Below, in pieces: positions 22,784 through 30,250 of a stretch of DNA of 33,482 nt (positions are counted from its first letter, which is position 1; each line of letters begins with the position of its first letter). The notes beneath the pieces are model-generated. The model searched no databases and was not told the DNA's origin. It worked only from the letters and a program-made list of their open reading frames with translations. A program made the position numbers and the translations under genes. The stretch comes from an uncultured Propionibacteriaceae bacterium. GTDB lineage: Bacteria > Actinomycetota > Actinomycetes > Propionibacteriales > Propionibacteriaceae. The stretch lies in contig CALLVV010000014.1 of the NCBI GenBank assembly GCA_938012815.1, forward strand, positions 1 through 33,482, in the 5' to 3' direction.

Positions 22784-24046
22784 TCAGTGCCGATCATCGA
22801 GGAAACGAAGGATGACCTCGGCGCTGCGTCGTGCCCCGTCGATGCCTCGCGTCAGGGCGGCCAGCTCTCGCGCGCGTCGCCGCAGAGTGGTGTCGGTGAG
22901 CAGCCGTTCCACCAGGGAGGGGATCCTGCGCCGGCGGATGTCGCGCATGGTGAAGGCCAGCGCGTTGCCGAAGTCCACGCATTCCTCGATGTTGAGTTTC
23001 TGCTCCATCTGCATGCCGATGCCTGCGAAAGGGACACCCGAGGCGCAGGCCGTCTGCACCGTCCCCTCGCCCCCGTGGATGAGTGACGCGTCGATGAGAC
23101 CGCCCAGTTTGTGGGCGGGGAGGAAATCGAAGACAAGAACCGAGGGAGGTAGCCCACGACGATCCCGCGGGGTGAGGTACCTGCCTGCCGTGGAGACGAC
23201 GTCCACATCGAGATCCCCGAGGGCGGTGAGCAGCGGAAGCACCACCTCGCGGCGGGCGGAGGAACCCAGGCCCACGTGGATGAGCGGCCGTCTGTGTTCC
23301 CGGGCGAGTTCCTCCACTTCCGGGGGCAGGGTCCCGGCGGCGTGGGCGTAGATGGGGCCGACCGCTACTTCACCGGGCACCAGGGGCCGCCCGTCCAGCA
23401 GGGGGAACAGAGAGGCGATCGGTGCCAGATCGGCGTCGAGCATTGCTGCGGTGTGTCGGGGAAGCCGGAGACCGTGCTCGCAGGCCACGCGGCGGAAAGC
23501 CGCTGGTTTCCACCGGAGATGCCTGGCGAGTTTCCCGGCCAGGAACCCTGCGAGGCGGTTGATGCGACGAGAGACGGGACCTGCGTGCACGCACAGCGGA
23601 AGGCTGGAGACCGAGGCCAGATGGCTTGCACTCAAGGGGTAGGGACGCAGGTACACCAACGGCACCCTGGCGATCCTGGCTGACAGCAGAAGGGTGAGGG
23701 TCGTCCCGATGATTACCGCGTCGGGTTGCCAGCGCGCAATCAGGTCCAGTTCGTTTCGCACGCGGGTGCGCACCATGTGCGTCGTGAACGGAAAACGCAG
23801 CGAACGCCCCTGTTCGAAGGCGAAGAACCCGGCGGCCAGGGCATCGTCCACCTCGGGGGTGAGGAGGTCGAGATCGAAACCCGCCTCCCGGATGTAGGAG
23901 GCATAGGTGCGGGAGTACCCCATGAAACGCACGTCGTGCCCCGCCCGGGTGAGTGCTCGGGCCACCTCGACCCCGCGGGACGTCTCACCCAGGTTGAAGG
24001 TCTCGGGGGCGAAGAGGAAACGCCACCCGGGCGTGCCGGTGCTCAC
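22784..24046 (-). CDS. GT1/UGT-like glycosyltransferase
   Basis: This 420-residue protein has a GT-B fold layout. The N-terminal acceptor domain begins FLFAPETFNLGETSRGVEVA and continues with ARALTRAGHDVRFMGYS. The C-terminal nucleotide-sugar domain carries PLIHVGLGSSAR and the UGT-type donor-binding motif from HGGEGTVQTACASGVPF to EQKLN. Family members transfer sugars to small hydrophobic molecules or lipids. The acceptor cannot be told. GTG at 24046 overlaps the stop of the preceding NAD(P)-binding gene (GTGA). It is the third gene of a TetR-led operon. The association with a reductase-like protein and a local repressor suggests modification of a small molecule or lipid in response to a ligand; that is inference. 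Confidence 0.85.
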   Translation of the reverse strand: MSTGTPGWRFLFAPETFNLGETSRGVEVARALTRAGHDVRFMGYSRTYASYIREAGFDLDLLTPEVDDALAAGFFAFEQGRSLRFPFTTHMVRTRVRNELDLIARWQPDAVIIGTTLTLLLSARIARVPLVYLRPYPLSASHLASVSSLPLCVHAGPVSRRINRLAGFLAGKLARHLRWKPAAFRRVACEHGLRLPRHTAAMLDADLAPIASLFPLLDGRPLVPGEVAVGPIYAHAAGTLPPEVEELAREHRRPLIHVGLGSSARREVVLPLLTALGDLDVDVVSTAGRYLTPRDRRGLPPSVLVFDFLPAHKLGGLIDASLIHGGEGTVQTACASGVPFAGIGMQMEQKLNIEECVDFGNALAFTMRDIRRRRIPSLVERLLTDTTLRRRARELAALTRGIDGARRSAEVILRFLDDRH

Positions 24047-24939
24047 GGATTCCCCTTGGGTGGGGACGCGATGTGCCCGGCCTGCTGGGCGAAGAACGCG
24101 CCGATCCTCCGGCTGCCGGTGCGCTCCGCGACGCTGTCCGTGCGCATGTTCCACGCCAGGAAACGGAGCATGTCGGCCCTGTGCGGTGCGAAAGGGCGGG
24201 CCAGCAGCGCCACCGCGTCCAGGGTACGGGAGGGCAGACGGGTGATCCTGGGGCGGGTGCCGAGGGCATCGAACGCCAATTCGGCGATCTCGCGGAAACT
24301 CAGCTCCTCCGGGCCACCGACCTCCCTGGTGCCGCCGTCACCCCGGCAGATGTGATCGACGCACACCGCCGCCAGATCCGCCCCGTGGATCGGGGTGATG
24401 TGCGCCCCGGGTGCCGTCAGCGCCACCCGGCCCCGGTGCGCCATCAGCAGCAGCTGCGCCAGGTCGGAGAAATAGCCGCTCGGACTGACGACCATTCCCG
24501 TCACCGGTGAGGAACGGAGCTCGGCCACGAAGGCGCACTTCGCGCGGGTGAGTCGCGCCGGGCACCGCTCCGCCCCCAGCGCGTGCACGTACAGGAAGAC
24601 CCCCACCCCGTTCCTCTCCGCGGCCCGCAGCATGCCGAGGTTGGCGTCGTGATCGATCTTCCACGGATCGGTTCCCTGCCTGGTGACCCCAAGCGCCGAG
24701 ACGACGCTGCTCACGCCTGCGGTCAACCGGTTGGGAAGGTCCGGGTCCCGCACATCGCCGACGATCTGCTCGTCGATCAGCCCCGACAGCGAGGGGGCGC
24801 CCCAGGCGCCGGGGTTCGCCGCGCGCTGTGCGTCCCGGACCACGGCCCGGATCCGGCGACTGCGTCGGTGCAGTTCCGCGGCGAGATGGCGTCCCAGATA
24901 ACCGGTGGCGCCCAGCAGGAGGACATCCGGGGCGCTCAC
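24043..24939 (-). CDS. NAD(P)-binding NmrA/atypical SDR-like protein
   Basis: This 298-residue protein has an N-terminal Rossmann motif, LLLGATGYLGRHLAAELHRR (about 6-25), an arginine-rich strand after it that favours NADP, and the block GDVRDPD for the adenine side. Downstream features resemble NmrA-like atypical short-chain dehydrogenases: YVHALGAERCP, then VVSPSGYFSD, then HITPIHGADLAAV. The usual SDR Tyr-x-x-x-Lys catalytic pair is not evident, so it may be a reductase of unusual mechanism or a redox sensor. GTG at 24939 overlaps the TetR stop by four bases and is followed by a GTGA overlap with the glycosyltransferase, so the three genes are coupled. Confidence 0.85.
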   Translation of the reverse strand: MSAPDVLLLGATGYLGRHLAAELHRRSRRIRAVVRDAQRAANPGAWGAPSLSGLIDEQIVGDVRDPDLPNRLTAGVSSVVSALGVTRQGTDPWKIDHDANLGMLRAAERNGVGVFLYVHALGAERCPARLTRAKCAFVAELRSSPVTGMVVSPSGYFSDLAQLLLMAHRGRVALTAPGAHITPIHGADLAAVCVDHICRGDGGTREVGGPEELSFREIAELAFDALGTRPRITRLPSRTLDAVALLARPFAPHRADMLRFLAWNMRTDSVAERTGSRRIGAFFAQQAGHIASPPKGNP

Positions 24940-25538
24940 TGGTCCGCTGCCTTGAGCATCCGGGTCAGGAGCACGCCGGTGATCCGGGCGCTGTCGTCCA
25001 TGTGTTCGGGATGGGCGGCGAACCACCGGTCCAGCGCCACCACCATGTTCCATGTGAGTTCCACGTGAAGGTCGGCTGGGAGATCCCGCTCGAGCCTTCC
25101 GAGGGCGCGGCCGCGCTCCACCATGAGCGTGCACCACTGGTGGGCGGCTCGTTCGAACCGATCCCGCGTCGCCGACGGTGGCGCGTCGCGCAGGTGGAAG
25201 ATCACGGGAACGGCGGCCAAGTCCTCGTCGCGGCAGGCCCTGCCGAGGGCATCCACGAGGGCGAGAACCGTGGGCCAGTAGTTCTCGGCGGTGAGGGTGC
25301 CGGGATTGGCTACCTCGATGCGGGCCGCCAGCAGGACCAGGCCATCGGCGAGCGCGGCGTCGAACAGCACTTCCTTCTCCTGGAAGAAGTGGTAAAAGGA
25401 GCTGCGGGGAAAGTCGGCCTCCGAGAGGATCCGCTGCAGGGAAGCGCCGCGGTAACCGTGGCGGGCGAAGTGGGTGCGGGCGGCGCGCATCAGGCGAGCG
25501 CGGCGCTCGGGGGCAATGGGTTTCCGGGGGCGCGGCAT
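24936..25538 (-). CDS. TetR-family transcriptional regulator
   Basis: This 200-residue repressor-type protein has an N-terminal helix-turn-helix (about 12-58): ARLMRAARTHFARHGYRG, ASLQRILSEADF and PRSSFYHFFQEKEVLF. A helical ligand-binding domain of typical length follows. ATG at 25538 has AAGGAG nine bases upstream. The gene leads the operon with the NAD(P)-binding protein and glycosyltransferase and is divergent from a membrane protein gene. The shared 82-base gap contains two adjoining dyads overlapping both candidate promoters, so it probably represses both directions. The inducer is unknown. Confidence 0.93.
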   Translation of the reverse strand: MPRPRKPIAPERRARLMRAARTHFARHGYRGASLQRILSEADFPRSSFYHFFQEKEVLFDAALADGLVLLAARIEVANPGTLTAENYWPTVLALVDALGRACRDEDLAAVPVIFHLRDAPPSATRDRFERAAHQWCTLMVERGRALGRLERDLPADLHVELTWNMVVALDRWFAAHPEHMDDSARITGVLLTRMLKAADQ

Positions 25539-25565
25539 CCTCGCTGCTCCTTACTCATCGATCAG

Positions 25566-25607
25566 GGAATGGTACGAGGATACCTATTCCTGGACCGAGT
25601 TGTCCAG
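25566..25607. promoter_or_regulatory. Double dyad, candidate TetR operator
   Basis: Two dyads abut. The first is imperfect: GGAATGGTA (25566-25574) against TACCTATTCC (25581-25590). The second is perfect: CTGGAC-CGAGTT-GTCCAG (25590-25607). They cover the spacer of the minus-strand promoter of the TetR gene and the region just upstream of the plus-strand -10. Divergent TetR regulators commonly bind such sites; binding here is inferred from position. Confidence 0.6.
25577..25606 (-). promoter_or_regulatory. Promoter of the TetR operon
   Basis: On the minus strand TGGACA (25606-25601) is followed after 18 bases by TATCCT (25582-25577). This gives a leader of about 32 bases that contains the AAGGAG ribosome binding site. 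The operator dyads lie inside it, which predicts autorepression. Confidence 0.55.
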
Positions 25608-25608
25608 A

Positions 25609-25614
25609 TATTCT
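25609..25614 (+). promoter_or_regulatory. -10 element, leaderless start of the membrane protein gene
   Basis: TATTCT ends seven bases before the ATG at 25621. With no ribosome binding site, this fits transcription starting at the A of ATG. The adjacent perfect dyad (25590-25607) would block it if occupied. Confidence 0.5.
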
Positions 25615-25620
25615 GGCGCC

Positions 25621-26319
25621 ATGAAATCACTGAAACCACAGTCACTGGATTCCCTGAAGTCCCTGCTGGGTGTCGCCGATCCGGAAGCGGTGGTCCCTGT
25701 GCTTGGCGCCGCCTCCGTATCCGCGTTGGCCGTGGGGCTGAGCGCCGGGAGCTGTGACGGAGCGGCGAAGGGAGCGGTTGTGGCAGGACTCGCCTTCGAT
25801 CTCGTCGGTGGCCTGGTGGCCCTTCACTGGCCGTCCAACCGACGTGCTTTCGGCCGGAAAGACGTCCCGGAGCGCCTTCTCTTCACGGGAATCCACGTGC
25901 AGCCCTTCGTTCTTCCAGCGATCGGGCAGGGGACATGGGGCCATGCCACCCGTCGTTACCTGACGGCCCTCGGGGCAACAGCGGCTCTGGAACTACTCGT
26001 TCCCCGTTCTCGTCTGCGTCCCGCGCTCGCGACTGCGGCGGCTGCTGTTCTCGCGGTGGAAGACTGGCGACGCGGTAGAGGGCGGCGAAACCGATGGTTG
26101 GGGCCGGTTCTTCTGCTCAAACTCATCAGCGGACATGCAGGAATCCGCAGGAGCGGAGGGGCGCCGCGTCTTCCTGGTGAGAGGTCACGTCCACAAGGCT
26201 TTCGCAAAGCTGGTGGATCCGACCGGCGAGACCCACCAGGAGGTCGTGCCGAAGCCAGCTCACGCATGTCCCGGGAACCTCTCGGCCGGCCAGGCCATCG
26301 GGACCGGATGCGGTTTTGA
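25621..26319 (+). CDS. Small polytopic membrane protein, odd C-terminal tail
   Basis: This 232-residue frame has a convincing first part of about 174 residues with several hydrophobic stretches (about 25-42, 51-69, 92-104, 113-127, 136-147, 160-172). It includes the motif AFDLVGGLVALHWPSN and a LISGHAG end. I do not recognise the family. Regulation is probably by the divergent TetR. From about base 26143 the remaining 57 codons turn into an Arg/Gly/Pro-rich tail with many codons ending in A or T, unlike the GC-ending codons before it. This suggests that the ancestral stop was lost and the tail is read-through of formerly non-coding or antisense sequence. A long hairpin lies downstream. Confidence 0.7.
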   Translation: MKSLKPQSLDSLKSLLGVADPEAVVPVLGAASVSALAVGLSAGSCDGAAKGAVVAGLAFDLVGGLVALHWPSNRRAFGRKDVPERLLFTGIHVQPFVLPAIGQGTWGHATRRYLTALGATAALELLVPRSRLRPALATAAAAVLAVEDWRRGRGRRNRWLGPVLLLKLISGHAGIRRSGGAPRLPGERSRPQGFRKAGGSDRRDPPGGRAEASSRMSREPLGRPGHRDRMRF

Positions 26320-26410
26320 CACGGACTGTCCGCCCAGGGGCTCACGCTCCGGCCCAAACAGCTTGCGGGAGAGGCTTCCCAAGCGCTCCCGTGGGGGGCG
26401 TGACGATCAT

Positions 26411-26437
26411 GGGGCACCGGCCCGTGGCCGGTGCCCC
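26411..26437. terminator. Perfect 12-bp hairpin, bidirectional terminator
   Basis: GGGGCACCGGCC (26411-26422) and GGCCGGTGCCCC (26426-26437) pair perfectly around a three-base loop. The hairpin lies between the converging membrane protein gene and pepA, 24 bases past the pepA stop. Neither side has a T-run. Confidence 0.7.
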
Positions 26438-26461
26438 GCGATGTCGTTGTGGCTGGGGATC

Positions 26462-27955
26462 TCAGCTGGCTAGCTGGGTTGCCAGGGCCACCAGCGTGCG
26501 CACCGCGGCGCCGGTGCCGCCGACCGGCGTGCAGCCGTACGGGGACTCGTCGTTCCAGGCCGGGCCCGCGATGTCCAAGTGTGCCCAGGAGACACCCTCC
26601 GGGATGAAGTGCTGCAGGAAGGCGGCCGCGGTCAGGGCACCGCCGTAGCGGCTCTTGCTGCTGGAACGCAGGTCCGCGACGTCCGACTTCAGACCCTCGC
26701 GGATGTCGTCGGTGATCGGTAGGTGCCAGAAACCCTCCCCGGCCGCCTCGGCCGCGTCGAGCAGGCGATCGGCGGTGGCGTCGTCGCTGGCCATGAGCCC
26801 GGCGGTGCGTTTCCCGAGAGCCACCATGCAGGCCCCTGTCAAGGTGGCGACGTCCACGATCAGGTTCGGGGAGTCGGTGCCGGCCCGCCCCAGTGCATCG
26901 GCCATCACGAGGCGTCCCTCGGCGTCGGTGTTGACGTTCTCGACGGTGGTTCCGTCGAACATGGTGAGCACATCGGCGGAGCGGTAGGCGGTGCCGGAGG
27001 GCAGGTTCTCGGCCATGGCGGCGTAGGTGGTGACCTTGACCGACAGCCCGAGCTTCGCGATGGCCCGGGTGGCGGCGATCACGGCGGCCGCCCCCGACAT
27101 GTCGCAGGTCATGGAGGTCATCTGCCCGGCGGGTTTGATGTCCAGGCCACCGGAGTCGAAGGTGATGCCCTTGCCCACCAGCGCCAGGTGGAACTTCGCG
27201 CCGCGCGGGGCCCAGGTGAGACGGAGCAGGCGCGGGGATCTCGACGAGCCCCCGCCCACCGCCAGGATGCCGCCGTAGCCGCCTTTGGCGAGGGCCTTCT
27301 CGTCGAGGACCTCGGCCCCGACCTTGAGGTCCGAGACGTGGGCCTTGGCCGACTCCGCGAAGGTCTCGGGGTAGAGCAGGTTCGGCGGGGTGTTGATCCA
27401 GTCGCGGGCCTGCACCACGGCGGTCGCGGTGACCCCAGCCTCCTCGACGGATTCCTTGAGCTGGGCGCGCCCGGTCACGAGGGTGATGGTGGACACGGGG
27501 GTCTTTTGGGGTTTCTGGGTGATGCGGGGAATGCGGTAGGCGCCCAGCACGGCGCCCTCCGCGGCGGCCCGCGCCAGCTCGGGGTCGTGCAGCTCGAGGG
27601 AGATGGTGATGTTCAGGTTCTCGACATCCTTCGTGCCGCTGATCTTCCGCAGGGCGACCCCGCACGCGTGTCTGAGGGCCGACGGGGTGACGTCGACGTC
27701 ACCCACGCCGACCACCACGACCCGCTGCGGAATGGGGGGCAGGATGGTCAGTGTGCCGAGCTCGCTGCGGGCGCCCAGCGCGACGGCAGTGTCCAGTAGC
27801 GATGACGGGAGCTGCTTGTTCCAGGCCTTCTCCAGATCCGCCGGCACCCCGACGAGGGTCGGGGTCCCGCCGACGCTGGTGAGGCCGACCACGACGACGT
27901 CGGCGTCCCGGTCGATGCTCTTTGCGGTCTTCAGGGCGGGAATGTTGGTGCTCAC
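26462..27955 (-). CDS. pepA: Leucyl aminopeptidase (M17 family)
   Basis: This 497-residue cytosolic metallopeptidase removes N-terminal residues from peptides. The N-terminal macro-like domain covers about 1-165. The M17 catalytic domain shows LVGKGITFDSGGLDIKP with the metal-binding Lys and Asp, MTCDMSGAAAV, and the signature NTDAEGRL with its Asp and Glu ligands. LTGACMVALGKRTAG follows. Length is normal. GTG at 27955 begins MSTNIP. The gene is on the same strand as lpdA and sucB; in related genomes, as I recall, it lies immediately upstream of them. Here it is separated from lpdA by the TetR/glycosyltransferase block. It is divergent from the arginase gene. Confidence 0.96.
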   Translation of the reverse strand: MSTNIPALKTAKSIDRDADVVVVGLTSVGGTPTLVGVPADLEKAWNKQLPSSLLDTAVALGARSELGTLTILPPIPQRVVVVGVGDVDVTPSALRHACGVALRKISGTKDVENLNITISLELHDPELARAAAEGAVLGAYRIPRITQKPQKTPVSTITLVTGRAQLKESVEEAGVTATAVVQARDWINTPPNLLYPETFAESAKAHVSDLKVGAEVLDEKALAKGGYGGILAVGGGSSRSPRLLRLTWAPRGAKFHLALVGKGITFDSGGLDIKPAGQMTSMTCDMSGAAAVIAATRAIAKLGLSVKVTTYAAMAENLPSGTAYRSADVLTMFDGTTVENVNTDAEGRLVMADALGRAGTDSPNLIVDVATLTGACMVALGKRTAGLMASDDATADRLLDAAEAAGEGFWHLPITDDIREGLKSDVADLRSSSKSRYGGALTAAAFLQHFIPEGVSWAHLDIAGPAWNDESPYGCTPVGGTGAAVRTLVALATQLAS

Positions 27956-28020
27956 CGGGCCAGCTTAGAGGTTTCCCGGCAGGAGTCAGGAAGCGAACGG
28001 GAGCCACCCCCAATCCCACG

Positions 28021-28076
28021 GGAAACGAAGGTCTTCGTGGCGATTCGTTTCCATGGCCAATCGAGTCGCCTAGCAT
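28021..28076 (+). promoter_or_regulatory. Arginase promoter with overlapping dyad operator
   Basis: A perfect 9-bp dyad, GGAAACGAA (28021-28029) and TTCGTTTCC (28044-28052), with an inner ACGAAG-GT-CTTCGT dyad, lies just upstream of a candidate promoter. The -35 TTTCCA (28048-28053) overlaps the right arm, and a 17-base spacer leads to TAGCAT (28071-28076). The ATG at 28084 is seven bases beyond, so the mRNA is probably leaderless. The layout predicts repression by an unidentified dimeric regulator. Confidence 0.55.
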
Positions 28077-28083
28077 CGTCATC

Positions 28084-29001
28084 ATGAAACTGACTCTCAT
28101 CGGAGCCCCCACTGACATCGGTGCCAGTGTCGCGGGCTGCCGTCTCGGACCAGGGGCGTTGCGTGTCGCCGGCATCGGGAAGGCCCTGCGGGCCTTCGGA
28201 GTGGATGTCCGCGACGCAGGCGACGTCACCGGGCCGCCGAATCCCCAGACTCCGCCGGTCGACGGCTACCGCCACCTGCCGGAGGTGATCGAGTGGAATC
28301 TTGCGGTGCGTGATGCAGTCGCCGCCGAACTGGCGGACGGCCGGATGCCGGTGCTGATGGGCGGCGACCACAGCCTGGCCATCGGCAGCATCAGCGCCAT
28401 CGCCGCGTACTGCCGCAGGGCAGGCAAGAAGCTGCGCGTCATCTGGGTGGACGCCCACGCCGACATCAACACCAACGAGCTCACTCCCTCCGGGAACATC
28501 CACGGCATGCCGGTGGCCTGCCTGCTCGGCGACGGACCGGAGGAACTGACCAGCATGTCGGACCGGAAACCCGCCATCGATGTGGACAACATCAGCCAGG
28601 TCGGGTTGCGCAGCGTCGATCCCGGTGAAAAACGGGTGCTCGTGGACAAGGGCCTCGAGGTGTTCGACATGCGTTTCCTCGACGAGGCCGGCATGCGTCA
28701 CGCCATGGAACGTGCCCTTCACGACATCGACGAGGACACCCACATTCACCTCAGCCTCGACCTCGACTTCGTGGACCCGCAGGTCGCACCCGGGGTCGGG
28801 ACCCCGGTCGTCGGGGGACCGACCTATCGGGAGGCGCAACTGGCCATGGAGATGATCGCCGACACCGGGAGGCTGGGCTCCATCGACCTGGTCGAGATCA
28901 ACCCGGCACTCGACATCCGCAACACCACCGCCGAACTCGCCGTCGATCTCGTCGAGAGCCTGTTCGGCAAGTCCACCCTGCTTCGTTTCACCGAGGCCTG
29001 A
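28084..29001 (+). CDS. rocF: Arginase
   Basis: This 305-residue manganese enzyme hydrolyses arginine to ornithine and urea in the cytoplasm. It opens with LIGAPTDIGASVAGCRLGPG. The metal-binding motifs are GGDHSLAIG, VDAHADIN and SLDLDFVDP, and GNIHGMP favours arginase over agmatinase. The family's closing block reads DLVEINPALD. All metal ligands appear present. It stands alone between pepA (divergent) and a convergent small gene, with its own leaderless promoter and a dyad operator. No other arginine-catabolism gene is in the window. A low-confidence alternative is another ureohydrolase. Confidence 0.94.
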   Translation: MKLTLIGAPTDIGASVAGCRLGPGALRVAGIGKALRAFGVDVRDAGDVTGPPNPQTPPVDGYRHLPEVIEWNLAVRDAVAAELADGRMPVLMGGDHSLAIGSISAIAAYCRRAGKKLRVIWVDAHADINTNELTPSGNIHGMPVACLLGDGPEELTSMSDRKPAIDVDNISQVGLRSVDPGEKRVLVDKGLEVFDMRFLDEAGMRHAMERALHDIDEDTHIHLSLDLDFVDPQVAPGVGTPVVGGPTYREAQLAMEMIADTGRLGSIDLVEINPALDIRNTTAELAVDLVESLFGKSTLLRFTEA

Positions 29002-29147
29002 AGACCCATCGTCCCGAGCCGGGGCTGGGCATGAGAACACCGAATCACCGCTTCGTGGTCGGGATTCCCTGCCCGGAAGCTGTGCGCCCGGTGGCAGGGG
29101 TGACCGGTGGGTCGGCCCGCTGAGCGGGAACGGCCGGAAGCGGGCGA

Positions 29148-29354
29148 TCAGGCCGACAAGGACATGGGCGGCTGGACCTGCAGGCCGCCGTCCCAGAGAG
29201 CGACCTCCGTCACCCCGGCCTCCAGCAGATCGGACCAGTACAACCCGAGCCAGTCCTCGGCCTCCGCTTGGTTTCCGAACTCGGGCAGTAGGTCCTGCGA
29301 CCTGAGGTCGTCCATGTCGTGGGTGCCCGCGGCCGGGCGCCATTGGTAGCTCAT
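29148..29354 (-). CDS. Conserved-looking 68-aa protein, unknown function
   Basis: This 68-residue acidic protein has no membrane segment. It has a WRPAAGTHDMDDLRSQDLLP start, then QAEAEDWLGLYWSDLLEAGV, and a strand-like end (EVALWDGGLQV). I recognise no named domain. AAGGAG seven bases before ATG 29354 is a perfect ribosome binding site. The ATG overlaps the stop of the DUF3043 gene (ATGA), so the two are co-translated. The coupling suggests a soluble partner of that membrane protein, but no function is known. Confidence 0.8.
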   Translation of the reverse strand: MSYQWRPAAGTHDMDDLRSQDLLPEFGNQAEAEDWLGLYWSDLLEAGVTEVALWDGGLQVQPPMSLSA

Positions 29355-30103
29355 ATCGTCTCCTTACGGCTGATCCGGGGCGGCGGCTGCCGGAAACGGC
29401 GGATCATCACCGACCGGTGGAACGTGTACATCAACAATCCCCTGAGGTTCGCCTTCGGGACGCGCTGCAGCAGGAGTTTCTTGAAGCCTCGCCAGATGAA
29501 CCACGTGTTGATGAGACTCAGGATGAGCATCACCCACAGCCCGAGCCCGATGGAGACGCTGATCAGCGGCCACTGGGCCGTGGCCATCGTCCCGGCCACG
29601 ATCAGGATCATCGCGGGTATCATGAACTCGGAGATCGTCCAGCGGGCGTCGACGTAGTCGCGAGCCAGAACGCGTTCGGGCGATTTCTCCACCTTCTCCC
29701 AGGCCTCTGACCGGGCCGTGGCCCGGGCCGTGGCCCGGGCGTCGCGGTCGGCCTTGCGCTGCTCCTTCGGGCTCAGGTTCGGGTGCAGCCGCTGCATCCT
29801 CGCGGCCTCCGCCTGCTTGCGGGTGAGGGTCGGCTCCGACTTGCGTGACGGTTGACGACGAGCCACCTTCACTTTTCCGGCACCGGATGGGGCCTTGCCC
29901 GGCGCCCCGGGTACCGTCTCCCGGCTTTTCTGGCCGCCCCTGTCCCGTTCCTTCTTCTCGTCCTTCTCGTCCGGGACGGCGACCTTCCCCTTCGGGACGG
30001 TGGTACTGGTTTTCCGGTCGGATTCCGGCACCAATCGGGTGCGCCGACGGGGTTCGTGTCCCGGTTGATCGGTCTTGCGCTCGTAGGGGCGGAACAGTGC
30101 CAC
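29351..30103 (-). CDS. DUF3043-family membrane protein
   Basis: This 250-residue protein starts with a long, highly charged cytoplasmic region (about 1-150, rich in K, R, E, P). It contains RKQAEAARMQRLHPNLSPKE, typical of DUF3043. Two membrane helices follow (about 157-175 and 180-200), then a basic C-terminus. DUF3043 proteins are actinobacterial and lie beside pspA (Streptomyces) or near the glycerate-kinase/erpA pair (Mycobacterium), as I recall them; both neighbours are present here. GTG at 30103 starts it, and an AAGG lies about ten bases upstream. A TAGAAT at 30148-30143 is a plausible -10. Function is unknown. Confidence 0.85.
   Translation of the reverse strand: MALFRPYERKTDQPGHEPRRRTRLVPESDRKTSTTVPKGKVAVPDEKDEKKERDRGGQKSRETVPGAPGKAPSGAGKVKVARRQPSRKSEPTLTRKQAEAARMQRLHPNLSPKEQRKADRDARATARATARSEAWEKVEKSPERVLARDYVDARWTISEFMIPAMILIVAGTMATAQWPLISVSIGLGLWVMLILSLINTWFIWRGFKKLLLQRVPKANLRGLLMYTFHRSVMIRRFRQPPPRISRKETI
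29711..29740 (-). repeat. 12-bp tandem repeat inside DUF3043 gene
   Basis: Two and a half copies of CCGGGCCGTGGC lie head to tail at 29711-29740. They encode the repeated residues ARATARATAR. The repeat length is a multiple of three, so changes in copy number keep the frame; it lies in the charged cytoplasmic region. Confidence 0.8.
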
Positions 30104-30142
30104 GGGATCTGCCTTCGAGTGGATGGGTGAATTCGGTTGGTC

Positions 30143-30160
30143 ATTCTAACGGTCTGTCAA
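30143..30160 (-). promoter_or_regulatory. Promoter-like motifs of the DUF3043 operon
   Basis: On the minus strand TTGACA (30160-30155) and TAGAAT (30148-30143) both match promoter hexamers, but only six bases separate them. They therefore cannot be the -35 and -10 of one promoter. TAGAAT is the better -10 candidate, with no clear -35. Confidence 0.35.
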
Positions 30161-30182
30161 CATCAGGGATCGAATCAGGGTG

Positions 30183-30215
30183 GTACCGGCCCCGCACCGG
30201 TCCCGGGGACGGTAC
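30183..30215 (+). promoter_or_regulatory. Stem-loop upstream of pspA
   Basis: GTACCG (30183-30188) pairs with CGGTAC (30210-30215), and CCCCG (30190-30194) with CGGGG (30204-30208), with one G/A mismatch and a nine-base loop. It ends 35 bases before the pspA ATG. It could be an operator dyad or part of the 5' leader; the transcription start was not located. Confidence 0.45.
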
Positions 30216-30250
30216 GGTTGACGGAATAGACCAGCAGTGGAAGGACCCCA

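Noticed and set aside
25956..27665. 569-codon minus-strand frame spanning pepA and the membrane gene tail
   Set aside because: It is an Arg/His/Pro-rich alternate frame of pepA. Only the short 26150-26290 portion in a different frame looked coding-like and is reported separately.
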